From Schistocephalus solidus (Eukaryota; Platyhelminthes; Cestoda; Diphyllobothriidea; Diphyllobothriidae): a DNA stretch of 64,000 nucleotides. The stretch spans positions 1-64,000 of the forward strand of contig WEDG01003421.1 in the NCBI GenBank assembly GCA_017591395.1. Direction: 5' to 3'. Below, piece after piece: positions 1 through 11,820 of this stretch. A program made the translations under genes and the position numbers. The notes under the pieces were generated by a model, which was not told the DNA's origin, did not search any database, and worked only from the letters and a program-made list of their open reading frames with translations. The first letter of the stretch is position 1; the number at the start of each line of letters is the position of its first letter.

Positions 1-1483
1 CGCCCTCTTTCCGAAAAACCATCAGAGTTATGCAGAAACTCTCTAGCGGGAAAGCACCTGGCTCGGACGCGATCCCTACTGAGATTTAAAATCATGGTGG
101 ACCCCAACTTATTAACCAACTCACAGTACTCTTCAAAGATATGTGGCACTAAGGGCAAGTCTCTCAGGATTTCAAAGACGCAACCATTGTCCACCTGAAC
201 AAGAAGAAAGGGAACCGCCCACTCTGCGACAACCTCCGAGGAATCTCGCTGCTGAACATCAACAGAAAGATATTCGCTCGCATTCTCCTCAATCACCTGA
301 ACGTTCAACTGGAGCGAGGACTGCTCCCGGAAAGCCCATGTGGCTTCCGACGACACCAATAAACAATCGACATGATATTCACCGCTGGCCAGCTGCAAAA
401 AGAAGTGCCAAGAGATGTTAACTCACCTCTACACTACCTTCATGGACCTGACGAAAGCCTTTTATACGGGGAATCGCGACTGGCTGTGGAAAATCATGCA
501 GAAAAGTCGGCTGTCCTGAACGTTTCACGCATATGGTACATCAGCTTCACGAGGGGATGATGGCATCGCCTACGGTATGGACGGCCGACTCCTCAACCAA
601 CGACGGATGCACTTCCGCTCGCGTGTATCCAAAGCCACCATCCACGAACTTCTCTTCACTGACGACTGCGCATTCAATACAATGACAGAAGAGGGAATGC
701 AAAGGAGCATGGACCTCTTCGCTTCCGCTGTGACAACTTCAGACTTCGCATCAACACTGCGAAGACGGACGTGATGCATCAAACGCCGCCAAATACCATC
801 TACATTGCAGCTCACATCAATTTCAATGGCGCCAAACTGAAATCTGTGGATACCTTCACGTACCTGGGCAGCAATCTCTCCCACAACACCAAAGTCGATG
901 ATGAGATCACCTATCGGATCGCCAAAGCCAGCCAAGCCTTTGGACGCATGCAGACCGTCGTCTGGAATCGACATGGTCCCCACCTTAGCACCAAACTCAA
1001 GATGTACAAAGCTAGCATATGGCCGACGCTACTGCATGGAGCGTAGACGTGGACGATCTACTAAAAGCATGGGTGGAAGCTCAACCACTTCCACCTCAGC
1101 TGCCTTCGTAGAATACTAAAGCTGACATGGCAAGACAGGCTACCGGACACGGATGTTTTGGAACAAACAGGCCTTCTCAGCATTAATGCTTAGCTGAAAC
1201 AACCGCAACTGCGATGGAGCGGCCACGTTGTGAGGATGGACAGCGAACGGTTACCCAAATGACTCTTCTATGGAGATATCGCTATGGGTTCTCGTCGAAA
1301 AGAAGGTCAAGTACGACGCTACAAGGACACTTTGAATACTGCCCTGAAGCAACTTCAAATCAACCCGGCGACCTGGGCGGACCTCGCCCGGAACCGACCG
1401 GCTTGGAGAAGGACGGTAAAGACAGGGGCAGCAATCTACGAAGCCAACAGGATCGCCGCCGCCAAGACCAAAAGAGTGGCATA
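1..1483 (+). pseudogene. Reverse transcriptase remnant of LINE Z
   Basis: Recognisable LINE reverse-transcriptase pieces lie in order but in different frames. Near 45-85 is the GKAPGSDAIPTE motif; 225-330 has NLRGISLLNINRKIFARIL; 430-460 has a FMDLTKAF-like palm motif; 640-669 has LLFTDDCA, the catalytic box with Thr where Ala is usual; 840-1046 has the thumb ([17 protein letters not shown], then [17 protein letters not shown]); 1210-1483 has QLRWSGHVVRM followed by a basic segment that ends ANRIAAAKTKRVA and a stop. The protein would copy element RNA at a nicked target. Several stops (for example near 88-90 and 1043-1045) rule out a working enzyme. Confidence 0.8.
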
Positions 1484-1502
1484 AAAACAACCAGCACCCC
1501 GG

Positions 1503-2002
1503 ATGTACACCCCCAATGCCAAGGCCCTTCCAACATGCACGCGCTGTCAACGCACCTTCCGTGCGCAAATCGGCCTGGTCGGACAGCTTTGGGCGCAATG
1601 CACCAATACTCCGACAATTCCAACTTCTACGTCAAATTTTTCCAACCCTCATTCGACCCCCGCCCCACCCTCACCCCTGGCATCAATTCCATAACTCGCA
1701 CCATCCTAGAGACCACGTCCCAATACTCATAAATTGTTACATCCACCCACCGCCACCGCCGCAGCCGCCACCACCACCACCATCAGCAATGGGGACTCTC
1801 TCTTAAACTGTCCATCTTGCGACCGCACATTAACCTCACGTATTGGCCTGGTCGGTGAGCACCTGGAGCGCCTGGAGCGCCAACACACAGCCGAGATCTC
1901 CGCCTCCATTTCCCTCACTGTCCTCGCACATTCACACATCACATAGGCCTATTAGGACACCAGTGCCTCTACGACAACCTGTGGTAAACCCCCGGAGGCT
2001 AA
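1503..2002 (+). pseudogene. C2H2 zinc-finger tail of LINE Z, copy 1
   Basis: Directly after the reverse transcriptase, short frames encode finger-like units: CTRCQRTFRAQIGLVG (1533-1580, terminal histidines lost) and CPSCDRTLTSRIGLVG (1810-1857). They are separated by Pro/Ala/Thr-rich linkers with CCACCACC-type runs near 1740-1790. The spacing and the shared core RxGLVG match the better preserved fingers at 29,535-30,403 on the other strand. A likely role is nucleic-acid binding by the retrotransposon protein. Here it is broken by frameshifts and missing zinc ligands. Confidence 0.7.
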
Positions 2003-2079
2003 GCCATACCAGCGTACAATTACTACATCAAAACATTGAGAACACCCTCATCATCATTGTGTACCTATGAATATCACTG

Positions 2080-3542
2080 TTTGCTAGAAATTGTGGCTTT
2101 GAAGGCTGCCAATCTGCGCTAACACCAATTCACTCCGTCGGCCCAGTGTATGTGCTGTGTGTGTGTGGAGTGGCTGACCAGTGGACTGGGAGTCAGACGG
2201 CGATGGCTGCTTTATATACCCTGAGTTAGTGAATCCTGGTGTGTGCGTTATGGGGCCAGGTCTTGCTGTGGCGCGCGAAGATGGGTACCCCGAACTGTTA
2301 GCCAATGCACCCACTCCCACCTCAGACAACTGACTGGCTCGGATGGTGGTCTGATTGTGGGGGTGGGGGAGAGAGTGAGGTCAACAGCTCAGCGTATTTT
2401 TCTCACTATAAACAATCTGACGCGCTTGAAACTATCACGGAGTGCTTAAAGCCGTGGCTTTGAAGTTTGCCAACTGACGGAATAACACAGACCGCGTGGT
2501 CAGCCCAATGTGTGTTTTGTGTGGAGTGGCTGACTGGCGGACTGAGAGTCAGGCTGCAATGGCTCGTTCTTAATGTGGCCTTTATGGCACTCGCACTTCG
2601 TGGGATCCGAGCCAGGTGGAGGGGTACGTCCAGGGGCGGCTCCGGTCGCGCCAGCCACCTGCACCCTCTCCCATCTCCAGTTTTCTTGACTTTGGCATGA
2701 CACCGGGCTCAGGTGGGGGAGGAGAAGAGTGTGCGGTTGGATAAGCGCATTGGGTTGGAAGGTCGCTAACTTACATTTACACTCCGACCTTGCACTCAGT
2801 TCAATGTGTGTTGTGTGGAGTGGCAGACTGATGGTCTGAAAGTCGGGCTGCGATGGTTCCTTCTTAACGTGACCTCAGGGTATCTCACACATGTGAGATG
2901 TAAGCCGGTCAACCCCTTGTTGTATGAAATTCTGGTGCTTGTGGTTTGGAGGCTAGGTCGTGTACGTAGTACGCGTATACGAGGTCACCAGCAGCTGTGC
3001 CTAATCCCGCATCAGCCAACTGACCGGCTCGGACGGTGTATGATTGTGGGGGTGGGGGAGAGAATGAGGTTGATGGCTCAGCGCATTATCCTCACTATAA
3101 ACAATCTGAGGCGCTTGAAGATACCACTGTGCGCTAAAAGCCGTGGCTCGGAAGGTTGCCAACTGACGGGATAACTCGGACCGCGTGGTCAGCCCAATGT
3201 GTGTTTTGCGTGAAGTGGCTGACTGGTGGATTGAGTCAGGCTGCAATGGCCCCTTCTTAATGTGGCCTTTATGGCACTCCCACTCCGTGGGATCCGAGCC
3301 AGGTGTGGTGTTACGCCCAGGGGCAGCTCCGGCCGCGACAGACACCTGCGCCCTCTCCCATCTCCGGTCTTCTTGATTCTGTCATGACACTGGGTTCAGG
3401 TGGGAGTAGGAGGAGAGAGTGCGGTAGATGCTGCGCAAGTCTACTATCACTTTTATACTAAATCACGCTCAAGTCATCGTCCCTGCACCACCATGGTATG
3501 GAGCATACAGTAGATCTCGTCGAAATCGACGGTCGAACTGTC
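2080..3542 (+). repeat. Four-unit 3' tail of LINE Z
   Basis: Four degenerate units follow the zinc-finger region. Each carries the motif CAATGTGTGTTTTGTGTGGA or a variant, at about 2144, 2506, 2802 and 3195, so the spacings are 362, 296 and 393. The inverted copy has 360, 296 and 397. Units 1 and 3 resemble each other, as do 2 and 4; the even units carry a GC-rich box (CCAGGGGCGGCTCCGG type). Unit 3 contains a small perfect hairpin, ATCTCACA-CA-TGTGAGAT (2882-2899), also kept in the inverted copy. Short frames inside are shadows, not genes. Confidence 0.8.
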
Positions 3543-5619
3543 GTGTCAGCCTTTGGGCTAATCGATTTTCTTCTTGTTCGCTGCCTCGGCCCTTTGGTGG
3601 ATGTTTAGCGGGCAGGCTAGCTGTGTACCATATGAATCATTTCCGCAATAGGGAGGGGGGCGTTGAACCTTCTGCAGGTGTTCTACGTTTCGGCAGCTCT
3701 TGTTCGTCGTCGGGTGGGCTCACTCTCGGACTATTTATGTGTGGCTTTCGTGAGTTCTGGGTAGCCAACTTTTCCTTAGCTTCGCATTCCTAATGACGAA
3801 GACTTTATAAGCTGCATGAAGTCAATATGGCTGTTAATGGAACGTTAACCTACGAATAAAATTGTTCCTGTGAACCTACATTATTAACACGAAGCTCTCA
3901 AAATTTGCCAATTTGCAAATTACTAGCGTCCAGAATATATTTAGATTTGATCAATTAGTTTAGTAGTAAATTAAACCAACATATTCGCATAAAGCCTTCA
4001 AAACAAATAATAATTAATGAAATCTATGCCTTCCGGTTTATCCGTTAACATGCAGTCAAACTTATCTATACCGAGACCGAAACTTTCCTAAACTCTCATG
4101 TCACTAATGTACCACATCTGAGCCCAAATATGAGAAAGCCAAAGATTTTTTGACGTGCTTATATTCATACTCTTATTCGACAGTAATCACTATTCAGCAA
4201 GAACATTTAAAGCAAACTAAATATTATTATATTTTCTAAGATGAGTTTTCATTCATCCATTTGAATAAAAATTTGATTTAACGCCAACTCAGACTGCATA
4301 CTAATGAAAAGGAATAATTCCAGATTTCTCTGTGCCAAAAATGATTAAGCAGACGTGTTTAATCGATATTTTTCATTGCCTTCAGCAAGTTAAAAGGCGA
4401 TCTCGATCATCTTCCATGGTTGGCTGCCCTGACTATAATATGTGGAATGAATTGGGGTTAAATAGTTTGTCCACACGTGTTGACAAAGTTTCGCTGGCTG
4501 CTAGTATCCTTTGTCTACCATATCCTGCTCAGTGAACTGTCCAAAAGCAGCAAATTAGAGCCGTTTATATTATTCTTTTTTACAATATTTTCTTATTTAA
4601 AAAAGCTCCTAAGTAGGAAATTTGCTTTGTATCAAAATATCACTAGAGCCAAGTCAATATTTAAAGCTAGGAACGCAAAGCTTTTCTCAATGAAAGCGTT
4701 GGCTTCTTGACAAAAGGCTTATTTCATCCGAATGTAGATGATTTGAGCATGAAAAGGGTGAGACTCCACCTATGCAAGAGGTCTGAAGGTGTGATGTCTA
4801 TGGTAGGAAAATCAAATAGGCATCTTTGAACTCTGCACCTTATTCAAGGAGAGCCAGCGCCTGTCAAACGTGAATTTCAATCACGTGCTCATCTGAGTTA
4901 TCTTCTGTAAAGATGGCTGTTGAGGCGATGCAAAAACTATGTGTAACCACTTCTGCCAATAAAACACATGGTGATAATTTTAACTGTACGCTAACAGAGG
5001 AAACGCTTTTTTCGAATTAAATTAATAGAAAAGTGCTTCGCTTTTTGAATGTTAGTACTAATTTTATAAATGTGAAATAAAAATTTACTTTATCTTGGGA
5101 ACGTTTTTATTTTCAAAGGTTAATAACGCATAGGTTGACAAAATGAACTGTACGCTAAGATAGAAAGCATCATTTTTTAAGAAAATAAAAAGCAAAGAGT
5201 GCCTAGGTCTTCGAAGATTAGTATTTATTTCGTAAATTTGAAATTTAAAGTGCACGTGAAACGCAGAAGAGTTTTCATTTATGCTACTAACAATCCCAGC
5301 GAACTGTCCTACTGTAGTAGACAAGACGTTTGGGTGGAGAACCTGAAAATAACCTCACACGTGTAGATCTGTCCCTTCACGAATTAGGACTGAAGAAGAG
5401 AGGGAATTATTGTAGTATTTTTTTTCCGTTAAGTTTTATTAAGGAAAAGATAGGTGAATGCCTTTGAGCCGCCTATTGGTTACAAAATGGCTAAGAAAAC
5501 ATCGATACATTAGGAAAATTGAAGAGACGTTTCCATAATGACATGGGGCTAGTCGGCAAAATACACTTCAAAGACTGCTCAAGTATTGCGAGTATTATAA
5601 TTACATGAAATTGAACTAA
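3543..5619. other. AT-rich non-coding stretch
   Basis: 3543-3790 is the more GC-rich flank just past the end of LINE Z. From 3790 on the sequence is AT-rich with only short frames that match nothing I recognise. The one internal structure is the local duplication listed at 4985-5252. From about 5450 the sequence may already be the far 3' region of the LINE relic at 5620-6300. Confidence 0.5.
4985..5252 (+). repeat. Degenerate ~160-bp tandem duplication
   Basis: Two neighbouring segments start with CTGTACGCTAA (about 4985 and 5147) and end with a TTAGTAYTWATTT...TAAATKTGAAAT block (about 5053-5080 and 5220-5245). The order of shared blocks is the same in both, with substitutions and small gaps between. 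It reads as an old direct duplication in non-coding DNA. Confidence 0.55.
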
Positions 5620-6300
5620 AATGTTTGATAAGCGTTGAGTTTGCGCTTAAAAGAATTCGCGGTGGTAGAGAAAACAACATCCACGGGCAGAGCGTTCCAC
5701 GCTGCAAACACTCTGTTAGTGAAGAATTACTTGCGTCCATCGACCCTTTCTTTACCTGTGCGTAGTTTTAAAGGGTTACCTCGCAAGGTGGGCATGTTAG
5801 TCGGAGTGAAATAATCATAGGGAATATAACAAGGGTCCAGGCCATTCATAATGCGAAAGTTTAGTATGAGCTCTCCTCGTAGTTGCCTGTAGGAAAAGGG
5901 AAATAGGTTGAGGGTCGATAGTCTGTTTTCATAGGTTAGCGTTCGCAGGCCTTAAGTCATTTTTTTTTCGCCTGCCTCTGGACCTTCTCTAAGAGGGTAC
6001 TATCCTTGACAGGCCATGGTCACCATGCCTGTATGGAATATTCTAGGTGCGGCCGCATGAAGCTTCCGAAGATTTTGGAGAAATTGTATTTTTCAAACCC
6101 CCTTAAGGCACGCCTGATGAGTCCCAATACAGACGTGGCCAATTTGGCCACCTTCGTGCAGTTCAGTGTTGGTTTGAGTTACGATGTAACCCACACACCC
6201 AAGTCCTTCTGATTGTCAAATGGTTTCAATGGTGTACCATTTGGAAAGTACATTCTCAGGCTGGAGGCCCCACAGCGGCTAATTTGAAGAAAATAGCCCT
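5620..6300 (-). mobile_element. CR1-like LINE relic (reverse transcriptase C-terminal part)
   Basis: On the minus strand the sequence reads as the thumb and C-terminal part of a CR1-like reverse transcriptase. The clearest stretch is LTYENRLSTLNLFPFSYRQL (about 5940-5885), preceded by FMRPHLEYSIQAW-like sequence near 6040 and by a KDLGVW-like motif near 6205. It is followed by a LRGNPLKL-type motif near 5790 and an RVFAAWNALP-like motif near 5700. This is the order expected for these elements. Frameshifts and stops interrupt it. Confidence 0.75.
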
Positions 6301-6587
6301 TTCTAACATTGCACAGCATAAGGCAATGTTCTCAGTGCGGAATCTCAAACAAGTAAGTGAGTCCTTCGTGCTCAACGGGCAAGCTAAATGTGATAAATTC
6401 CACTGGGATTGTGCACGAAACACATTCTCACCGAGTTCACTTAGAATTCTTCAAAAGTATGCAATTTTCTGGAACTTATCTATGGACAGCAATATCAGCT
6501 GAAGTTACTAAGGGCAGGAAGAAATCATACAAATAGTGAGCATGCATTGGGTTCAGGGGAATCAAGAAGAAATTTTAGCAAATCTAC

Positions 6588-6630
6588 TCGGTTGGTCAGG
6601 TGTTCTGCAGCAGAACACCTGACCAACCGA
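6588..6630. repeat. Perfect 43-nt palindrome (21-bp arms, 1-nt loop)
   Basis: Positions 6588-6608 and 6610-6630 are exact reverse complements with a single A (6609) between them; the left arm contains CGGTTGGTCAGGTGTTCTGC. Perfect arms of this length are rare in otherwise diverged DNA. It could be a young inversion, an extruding hairpin, or a fold-back artefact of sequencing or assembly. No repeat boundary or target duplication is evident around it. Confidence 0.9.
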
Positions 6631-9597
6631 CGAGATTGTGAGATTGCGTCATGTAAGACCATCGCTGGTGTACAGGGTCTGCCTGACCGAATTCAAAAAC
6701 AGAGTAGTTTCGGACAGTTCTTGAAGGGTTTCAAGGCTACGCTGAACTAAATCTGTGCAAACTTTGATGTTCCCGCGAATGGCATCCAAATATGGGAGGT
6801 TAAATTTAGTAAGAAAAATAACCATAGCAATAGTGGATGCCATCAAACTACGTGGTCGCCAGTCCGTGGTACTAGTAGGATAAAGGTGAAGCAAAAACCT
6901 CGTTTCATTTGCGCAGCACTTAAAGGCTCAAGAAGTTTATTACCAGCCACAGCTCAAGTGCATTAAAATTTCTGCACGTAACCGAAAGAGGGAAATGGAA
7001 AGTCAAAGCAGCGGATATTATTCTTTTGCAAACTTTAACAAGATTTTAGCTTCCAACGTACTCAAATTAAAACACCCCTTATTGAGAGCACCACTCTTTT
7101 TGTCAAATTATTTTTGCCTGATACGGTTAGCTTTTGTTCTGAGGGAATTGGCGGCATTAACGATCATATTTGCACTTTCTGCCAGCCTAGCGCTGAGACA
7201 GCCCTAATCTCCATTAACAGAAAAGAAAAAAAACATGTTGCGTTAGCAACACCTCAGAACAAAAGTATTCGTATCAAGTAAGATGACTGGCGAATGGATG
7301 CTGTTCCAAACATGCACTGTTGGCGTATGTGTCACTTACGTAGAATATCGAACCGAATACAGCAGTTTATTTTAAAGAACTCGTAACTCTAATGTGCCAA
7401 AACATTGACTTTGTTGGCGTCAGTTTATTGCAAAACAAGCAGGGAGTTGGCACGTTCAAAAACAGACAGCGTCGGTAGGACACCTTCGATTTAGATAGTT
7501 ATATTTTTAAATATTTCATTTCATTGCAAATAATTGTGCCCCGTTTCATCTAGAAATTGGCCATAAGGGTATGAATGACACGGTTTTTAAAGCTACCCAG
7601 TCACTGTGGTGCTGAAGTAGATCTAAATGATGGACATATGGATATTTCGTTTGCCTACGGAGATAAATAAATGTAAATTAAATAGGAATTATCATAGGGA
7701 TTACTTTTTTGCATGACGTTTGTATTTCCATACCTAATGCGTGTAGAAGACTTTTTTGGCAAAATACACCAAAAGCTGGGTTTGATTGTTCAGAATTTTA
7801 AAAAACAAAAATAAGCCATGCAAAGTTTGCCTTTATTATTGAAAAAGTTAAGATACATTTAAAAGACTCTTCACGGCTAAAGAAGATAAAAATTTTAGTT
7901 AAAACATTAAGCAAAGCAACTGAAACTGCTACGAAGTGCCGCATTCATCTGGAGTCCAGATCAGCAACTCACGGTTGGTGTGCTGATGTGGCCACTGGCG
8001 ACGTCCTTGCAGTAAACTGGACTTGGAATAAATCATTTGTTTCATGACCCATAGATATCAGGGGACAAAAACACGTTAATATTTTTCATATAATGATGCA
8101 AGTTTCTTTAATTTGAAGTCGTGTAGGACTAAATGGTTTGGGTTTTAAAGGAATATTCTCGTATAATATTAATAAGAGTCATTATGAGTTATTACTTAAG
8201 TCAATTAAATTTAAAGCAGTCGTTACGTGGCCTAATTAATAGCGTTAAGAGACTAATTGTCCTCTTTTCTTATGCCGAAATTTCTTTAAAGTTCAGCTGT
8301 AATGTCTAGCGTAAGCAGATATCTTTAGAAATCTACTGTCTCATCTTATTTTTCATCCAAAAGTGTAGCTCAAAGCCTATTGTGCCGAATTATAATCATC
8401 AGACTCCTTTGCATTATCGGTGCTTGATCACAGCCACCGTCGTGCTGAAAATCCCTAATGGACAGCTTAGCGTAAGCATGGTGGGAGATTAATCCATTAA
8501 CGTATTCCAAGAGAATTTTATTCAGCTCATCACATTTTGAACTTCTCAATAAAGTTTTGCATATATTTTACAGTATCATCCCCATAGTTTTACGGTCAAT
8601 GGGCCAGAAAGAGCCAGCAGTGTTATTAACATCACTCAATCATTTGAAGTTAATTGCAAACCAAACCGGAAATTCGCATTTCCTTTCCTGTACTAGGGAT
8701 ATGTCTGCGAACTTCAAGACCTCAGCCGACGGAGAAGAACACTTTATTTAAAAGAGATAGACAGTTGAACCTAAATTTTGAGAGATACAGACAGAGGTCT
8801 ACTCTTTTTGATTTTCGGCAAAAAAATTCCTCTACTTACTGGGACTAGAATACAAATATGTGCATAAATAGGAAGCAACTGGGTCCCAGTAAAACTCTAA
8901 AACTCTTTCGTGACAGGTCTAGTCTTCCTTACTGCATTTCGGTCTCTTTACGCGTTAAGGTATCGTGCCAGAAATGGTAAAATGAAAAGTTTATATGCCA
9001 GTGTAAAGCGATAAATATGTCAGAATCTACGATGCATGAGGCAAAATGACTTCACAGCAATTAACTTCGGATGAAGGGTTGGCCATCGTCACCCAGACCT
9101 CGATCAGAAAATTGTCTAATCGATTGCGAAATGGTGCTGTATTATGATATCAAGTTTTAAAAAAACATGAAAATAGGAGGAGGGCAGGAGTGGGCCTTCG
9201 GCGGATGTTTGATGAAATGAACATTTATTTGTTACGTAAAAAAGGAACGATGACAGGAGTAAAATGAAGAACGAGAGGGACCATGCATGGATGTCTGAAT
9301 CTTGAGATCAGGTCTCGGGTATGTGACAGGAACGCAGACGACGAATGTAATATACAGTTTTACGCATTACGGATTTCATTATACAGCAGAGTACAAAGAG
9401 AGTTCAGGAAAAAGGACACCGGTACCGGAAAGATGATAGGTAGTTGGGAAGAATGTTAAGTGATTCGGATAATGATAGAGGGTTGCAGTCGAAATGCACG
9501 CTAAACCGACTTCTGATTATTAACTAGAAGGCCATTTTTCCACGACAATTCAGAGGGCTGATCCATATTGCCAGCATATTCTAAATACAGGCGGTCA
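6631..9597. other. Non-coding stretch without recognisable genes
   Basis: Mostly AT-rich sequence with short open frames lacking recognisable motifs, codon bias or paired splice signals. 6631-6900 could be a more decayed continuation of the LINE relic on its left, but I see no diagnostic motif. No RNA gene was found. Confidence 0.4.
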
Positions 9598-9676
9598 GAA
9601 GAAGAAGAAGAAGAAGAAGAAGAAGAAGAAGAAGAAGGAGGAGGAGGAGGAGGAGGAGGAGGAGGAGGAGGAGGAG
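9598..9676 (+). repeat. (GAA)n-(GGA)n compound microsatellite
   Basis: An uninterrupted GAA run (9598-9636) passes directly into a GGA run (9637-9676). The minus-strand frame through it gives runs of Ser and Pro, but it has no other protein-like features and is a repeat shadow. Purine-rich mirror repeats of this kind can form triplex DNA. Confidence 0.95.
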
Positions 9677-9719
9677 CATTCACCGGCAGAGGTATATTGT
9701 TTATCTGTTGTTTCGAGTA

Positions 9720-10040
9720 GTTGTTTCAGCTACCCATCTTCAGAGACGGAAGAGTCATGCTACGCAGCTCCCAGTGTATGCCACTGTTTGCACTGTTCTC
9801 GGCCTGCCAATACTGGCTTTGCGCTGTGTCCCACTTGTGTGGTCGCTGCCGCCAGTTCTGCCGCGTCGGCTTGTGTCGAACGCCGCGTCCCACTCCGGCC
9901 TGGTTCAACCCGACCGCCGTCACCCCTCTGCCGACCTCGTGTGGGGCCGCATCGGCCGGCATCTCACTCGTTGGCCGCGGATATGGTTAGTGGGCCCGGT
10001 TGTTCCATGCAGTGACAGTCTCCTGACAGTCAGTCATTGG
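9720..10040. other. GC-rich island of unknown origin
   Basis: This segment is distinctly richer in G+C than its surroundings, especially 9830-9970, and is open in several frames on both strands. None of the translations has recognisable domains; Cys, Arg and Pro are frequent, as expected from base composition. It may be a fragment of an unidentified repeat or a CpG-rich regulatory patch. I do not call a gene. Confidence 0.35.
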
Positions 10041-11559
10041 GCGATCTCAGGTTATCAGTGGGAATTGAAAAGAGTTGACAGCATCAAATGGAACCCAGTA
10101 GCACTCCACAGTTATTGGGCAAAAGAGTAGATTTCCGCTTGTCAAACAAGGGGAAATAATCTGTTGCCCAAGAAGCATTCGAGCCAGGAGAGCCGCACCG
10201 AGGCGTTTTACGGAGGGAGTGGTGGGGCGGAACAGTATTGAAAACAGGATAAGGCGCGACAACCCTTGTTGAGCTTTTTTGGGTTAGCATCAACCAGAAC
10301 GGTAACATTATTCAAGGTAATGCACCTGGTTTTATATGTAAATTGTAAATGTTCCGAGAAAATGGAAGAGAATAGCAAAATGGCATCTAAGGCAATTCGC
10401 TCAGCGAGCTGCAGAAATGCGGGAGATAATGTAATTGAACCCCAAACGAGTATTTTTCTAGGGATTGTAGTGATGCTGGCTGTACGTTAAACATCAGCAA
10501 CCTTTGACTCTTTGAAGGGCACAGCAATAAGATGTGGTAAACTAGATGCACTCTGAAAATAACAAGACTTAAGGATAAATGGCCAGAGACCATTCGGCCA
10601 GGCAGCTGTTGATCCACGGACTTTTTGAAGATGGTGCTCCGCTGTAGTCTCGGGCGTGGAACAGAAAGCACTTGGCGATAACAAAAAAACAGTTGAAGGA
10701 CGATTGAACTTATTAGGAGTACATATCTTAATTTTGATTTACCGAGGGTAAACTAGCGTATAAAAATGCTTTTTGCCTTGGTGACCAGTAAGACATGCAA
10801 CATTCCTTCAAATTCTAGTATAGGAAAATAGAAAAAGAAGGAAAAAAGAGCCGTCAAAAACCGATCGTTTAGTGTGACAAACTCCCTTCAATTAGGACGT
10901 TTACATCCTTTACACCCAGATTAAGTTTGTAAAGGATTTCCTTTCGACGCCCTAAACATTTGAGGTACGGTGAAGACATTTTGTCAAGTCTAACGCTAAG
11001 AGGTTTAAGCGAATAAAAAGACAGAAAGTTTTAGTTCAAAATGTTCGGAAGCAACTTAAACATGATTCGACATTCGAGAGTTTGATAAAAGTGGGGATAA
11101 TACTATTTATAGAACCTTAAGGAAAAAGAACGTTTTGTGCGAATTTTTGGGAATCGTAATTTGCCTCTTGGTGTTGGGTGACAGGGTGCGTTTAAAAATT
11201 TAGAATTCAGGAAAAACCTAGTTACACAAAATAATCTGAGCGACACAGCGGAACTCCTTTTTGACCTTAAAAAATATAGGTGGCTGATGAAAATTTGATT
11301 AAGAATGGCTTTGGCACGAGTATTGAAGAAACGAGTTCCTCAGCGCTTGGCTGTGTAAAGGGCCGTAGTTACATACGAATAAAATCGCTGCATACAAATA
11401 CTAAGATTTTCAGAATACAAAAAATATGATTTATTGAAATAGTCAAAAAATCGGTCTAAAGCGATTTTCACAGGTAGCGGGACAATATAAGTACTAATAA
11501 ATATAATGTCTTATAGAAATATTTGACAAACAGGGTTAACACATAATGGCAATCAAATC
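10041..11559. other. Non-coding stretch without recognisable genes
   Basis: AT-rich DNA. The overlapping short frames at 10,050-10,680 on both strands have no motif in common with known families and no convincing splice structure. Confidence 0.4.
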
Positions 11560-11820
11560 CATCAGATCATCGGAGTTATAAAATAAGGGTGTTCGGGTTT
11601 TGTACCAGTTTTGTGCCACAGGCACAATCACTCCTCCACTTTTGTTGAGTAATGAGGAGTTTCTGTCGTTTCAAAGGCAACGGAAGGACAGGGGTGTAAT
11701 TGGTCCGAATCTATATTGCCATTCAACCATGTCTCTGGAAGACACAACCCTTTAGTTTTACTTTTTTCTTTGGTAAATAGAAGTAATTCACATATCGTGT
11801 GCTTTGCTAGCACTTGAACG
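11560..11820 (-). mobile_element. LINE endonuclease fragment
   Basis: A minus-strand frame (11,813-11,628) contains GLCLPETWLNGNIDSDQL, which matches the ETWL motif region near the N-terminus of the apurinic-type endonuclease of LINEs, where the Glu is a catalytic residue. The flanks give no further domain, so this is a short isolated fragment. It should not be read as a host gene. Confidence 0.6.

Larger units (their letters stand above)
1..3542 (+). mobile_element. Zinc-finger LINE 'Z', copy 1 (5' end outside window)
   Basis: A non-LTR retrotransposon running into the window from the left: reverse transcriptase remnant (1-1483), C2H2 zinc-finger tail (1503-2002), then a long non-coding 3' tail (2080-3542). 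The same order is present in inverted orientation at 27,978-30,703. The 3' end is set by comparison: this copy, the copy at 27,978 and the short element at 38,810 all finish with a segment like GACGGTCGAACTGYC, after which they share nothing. The reading frame has many stops and frameshifts, so it is a dead copy. The target duplication cannot be checked because the 5' end lies outside. The clade is uncertain (RTE-like or CR1-like). Confidence 0.8.

Noticed and set aside
143..560. Plus-strand frames of 92 and 62 codons at the window start
   Set aside because: They are other-frame shadows of the broken reverse transcriptase.
2243..3793. Several 60-120-codon frames in both strands
   Set aside because: They lie in the repeated 3' tail of LINE Z and its flank and are not conserved as proteins between the two copies.
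9501..9683. Minus-strand frame with long Pro and Ser runs
   Set aside because: It is only the translation of the GAA/GGA microsatellite; no other protein feature.
9708..10130. 140-codon plus-strand frame in the GC-rich island
   Set aside because: The region is open in several frames because stops are rare at this composition; no domain is seen.
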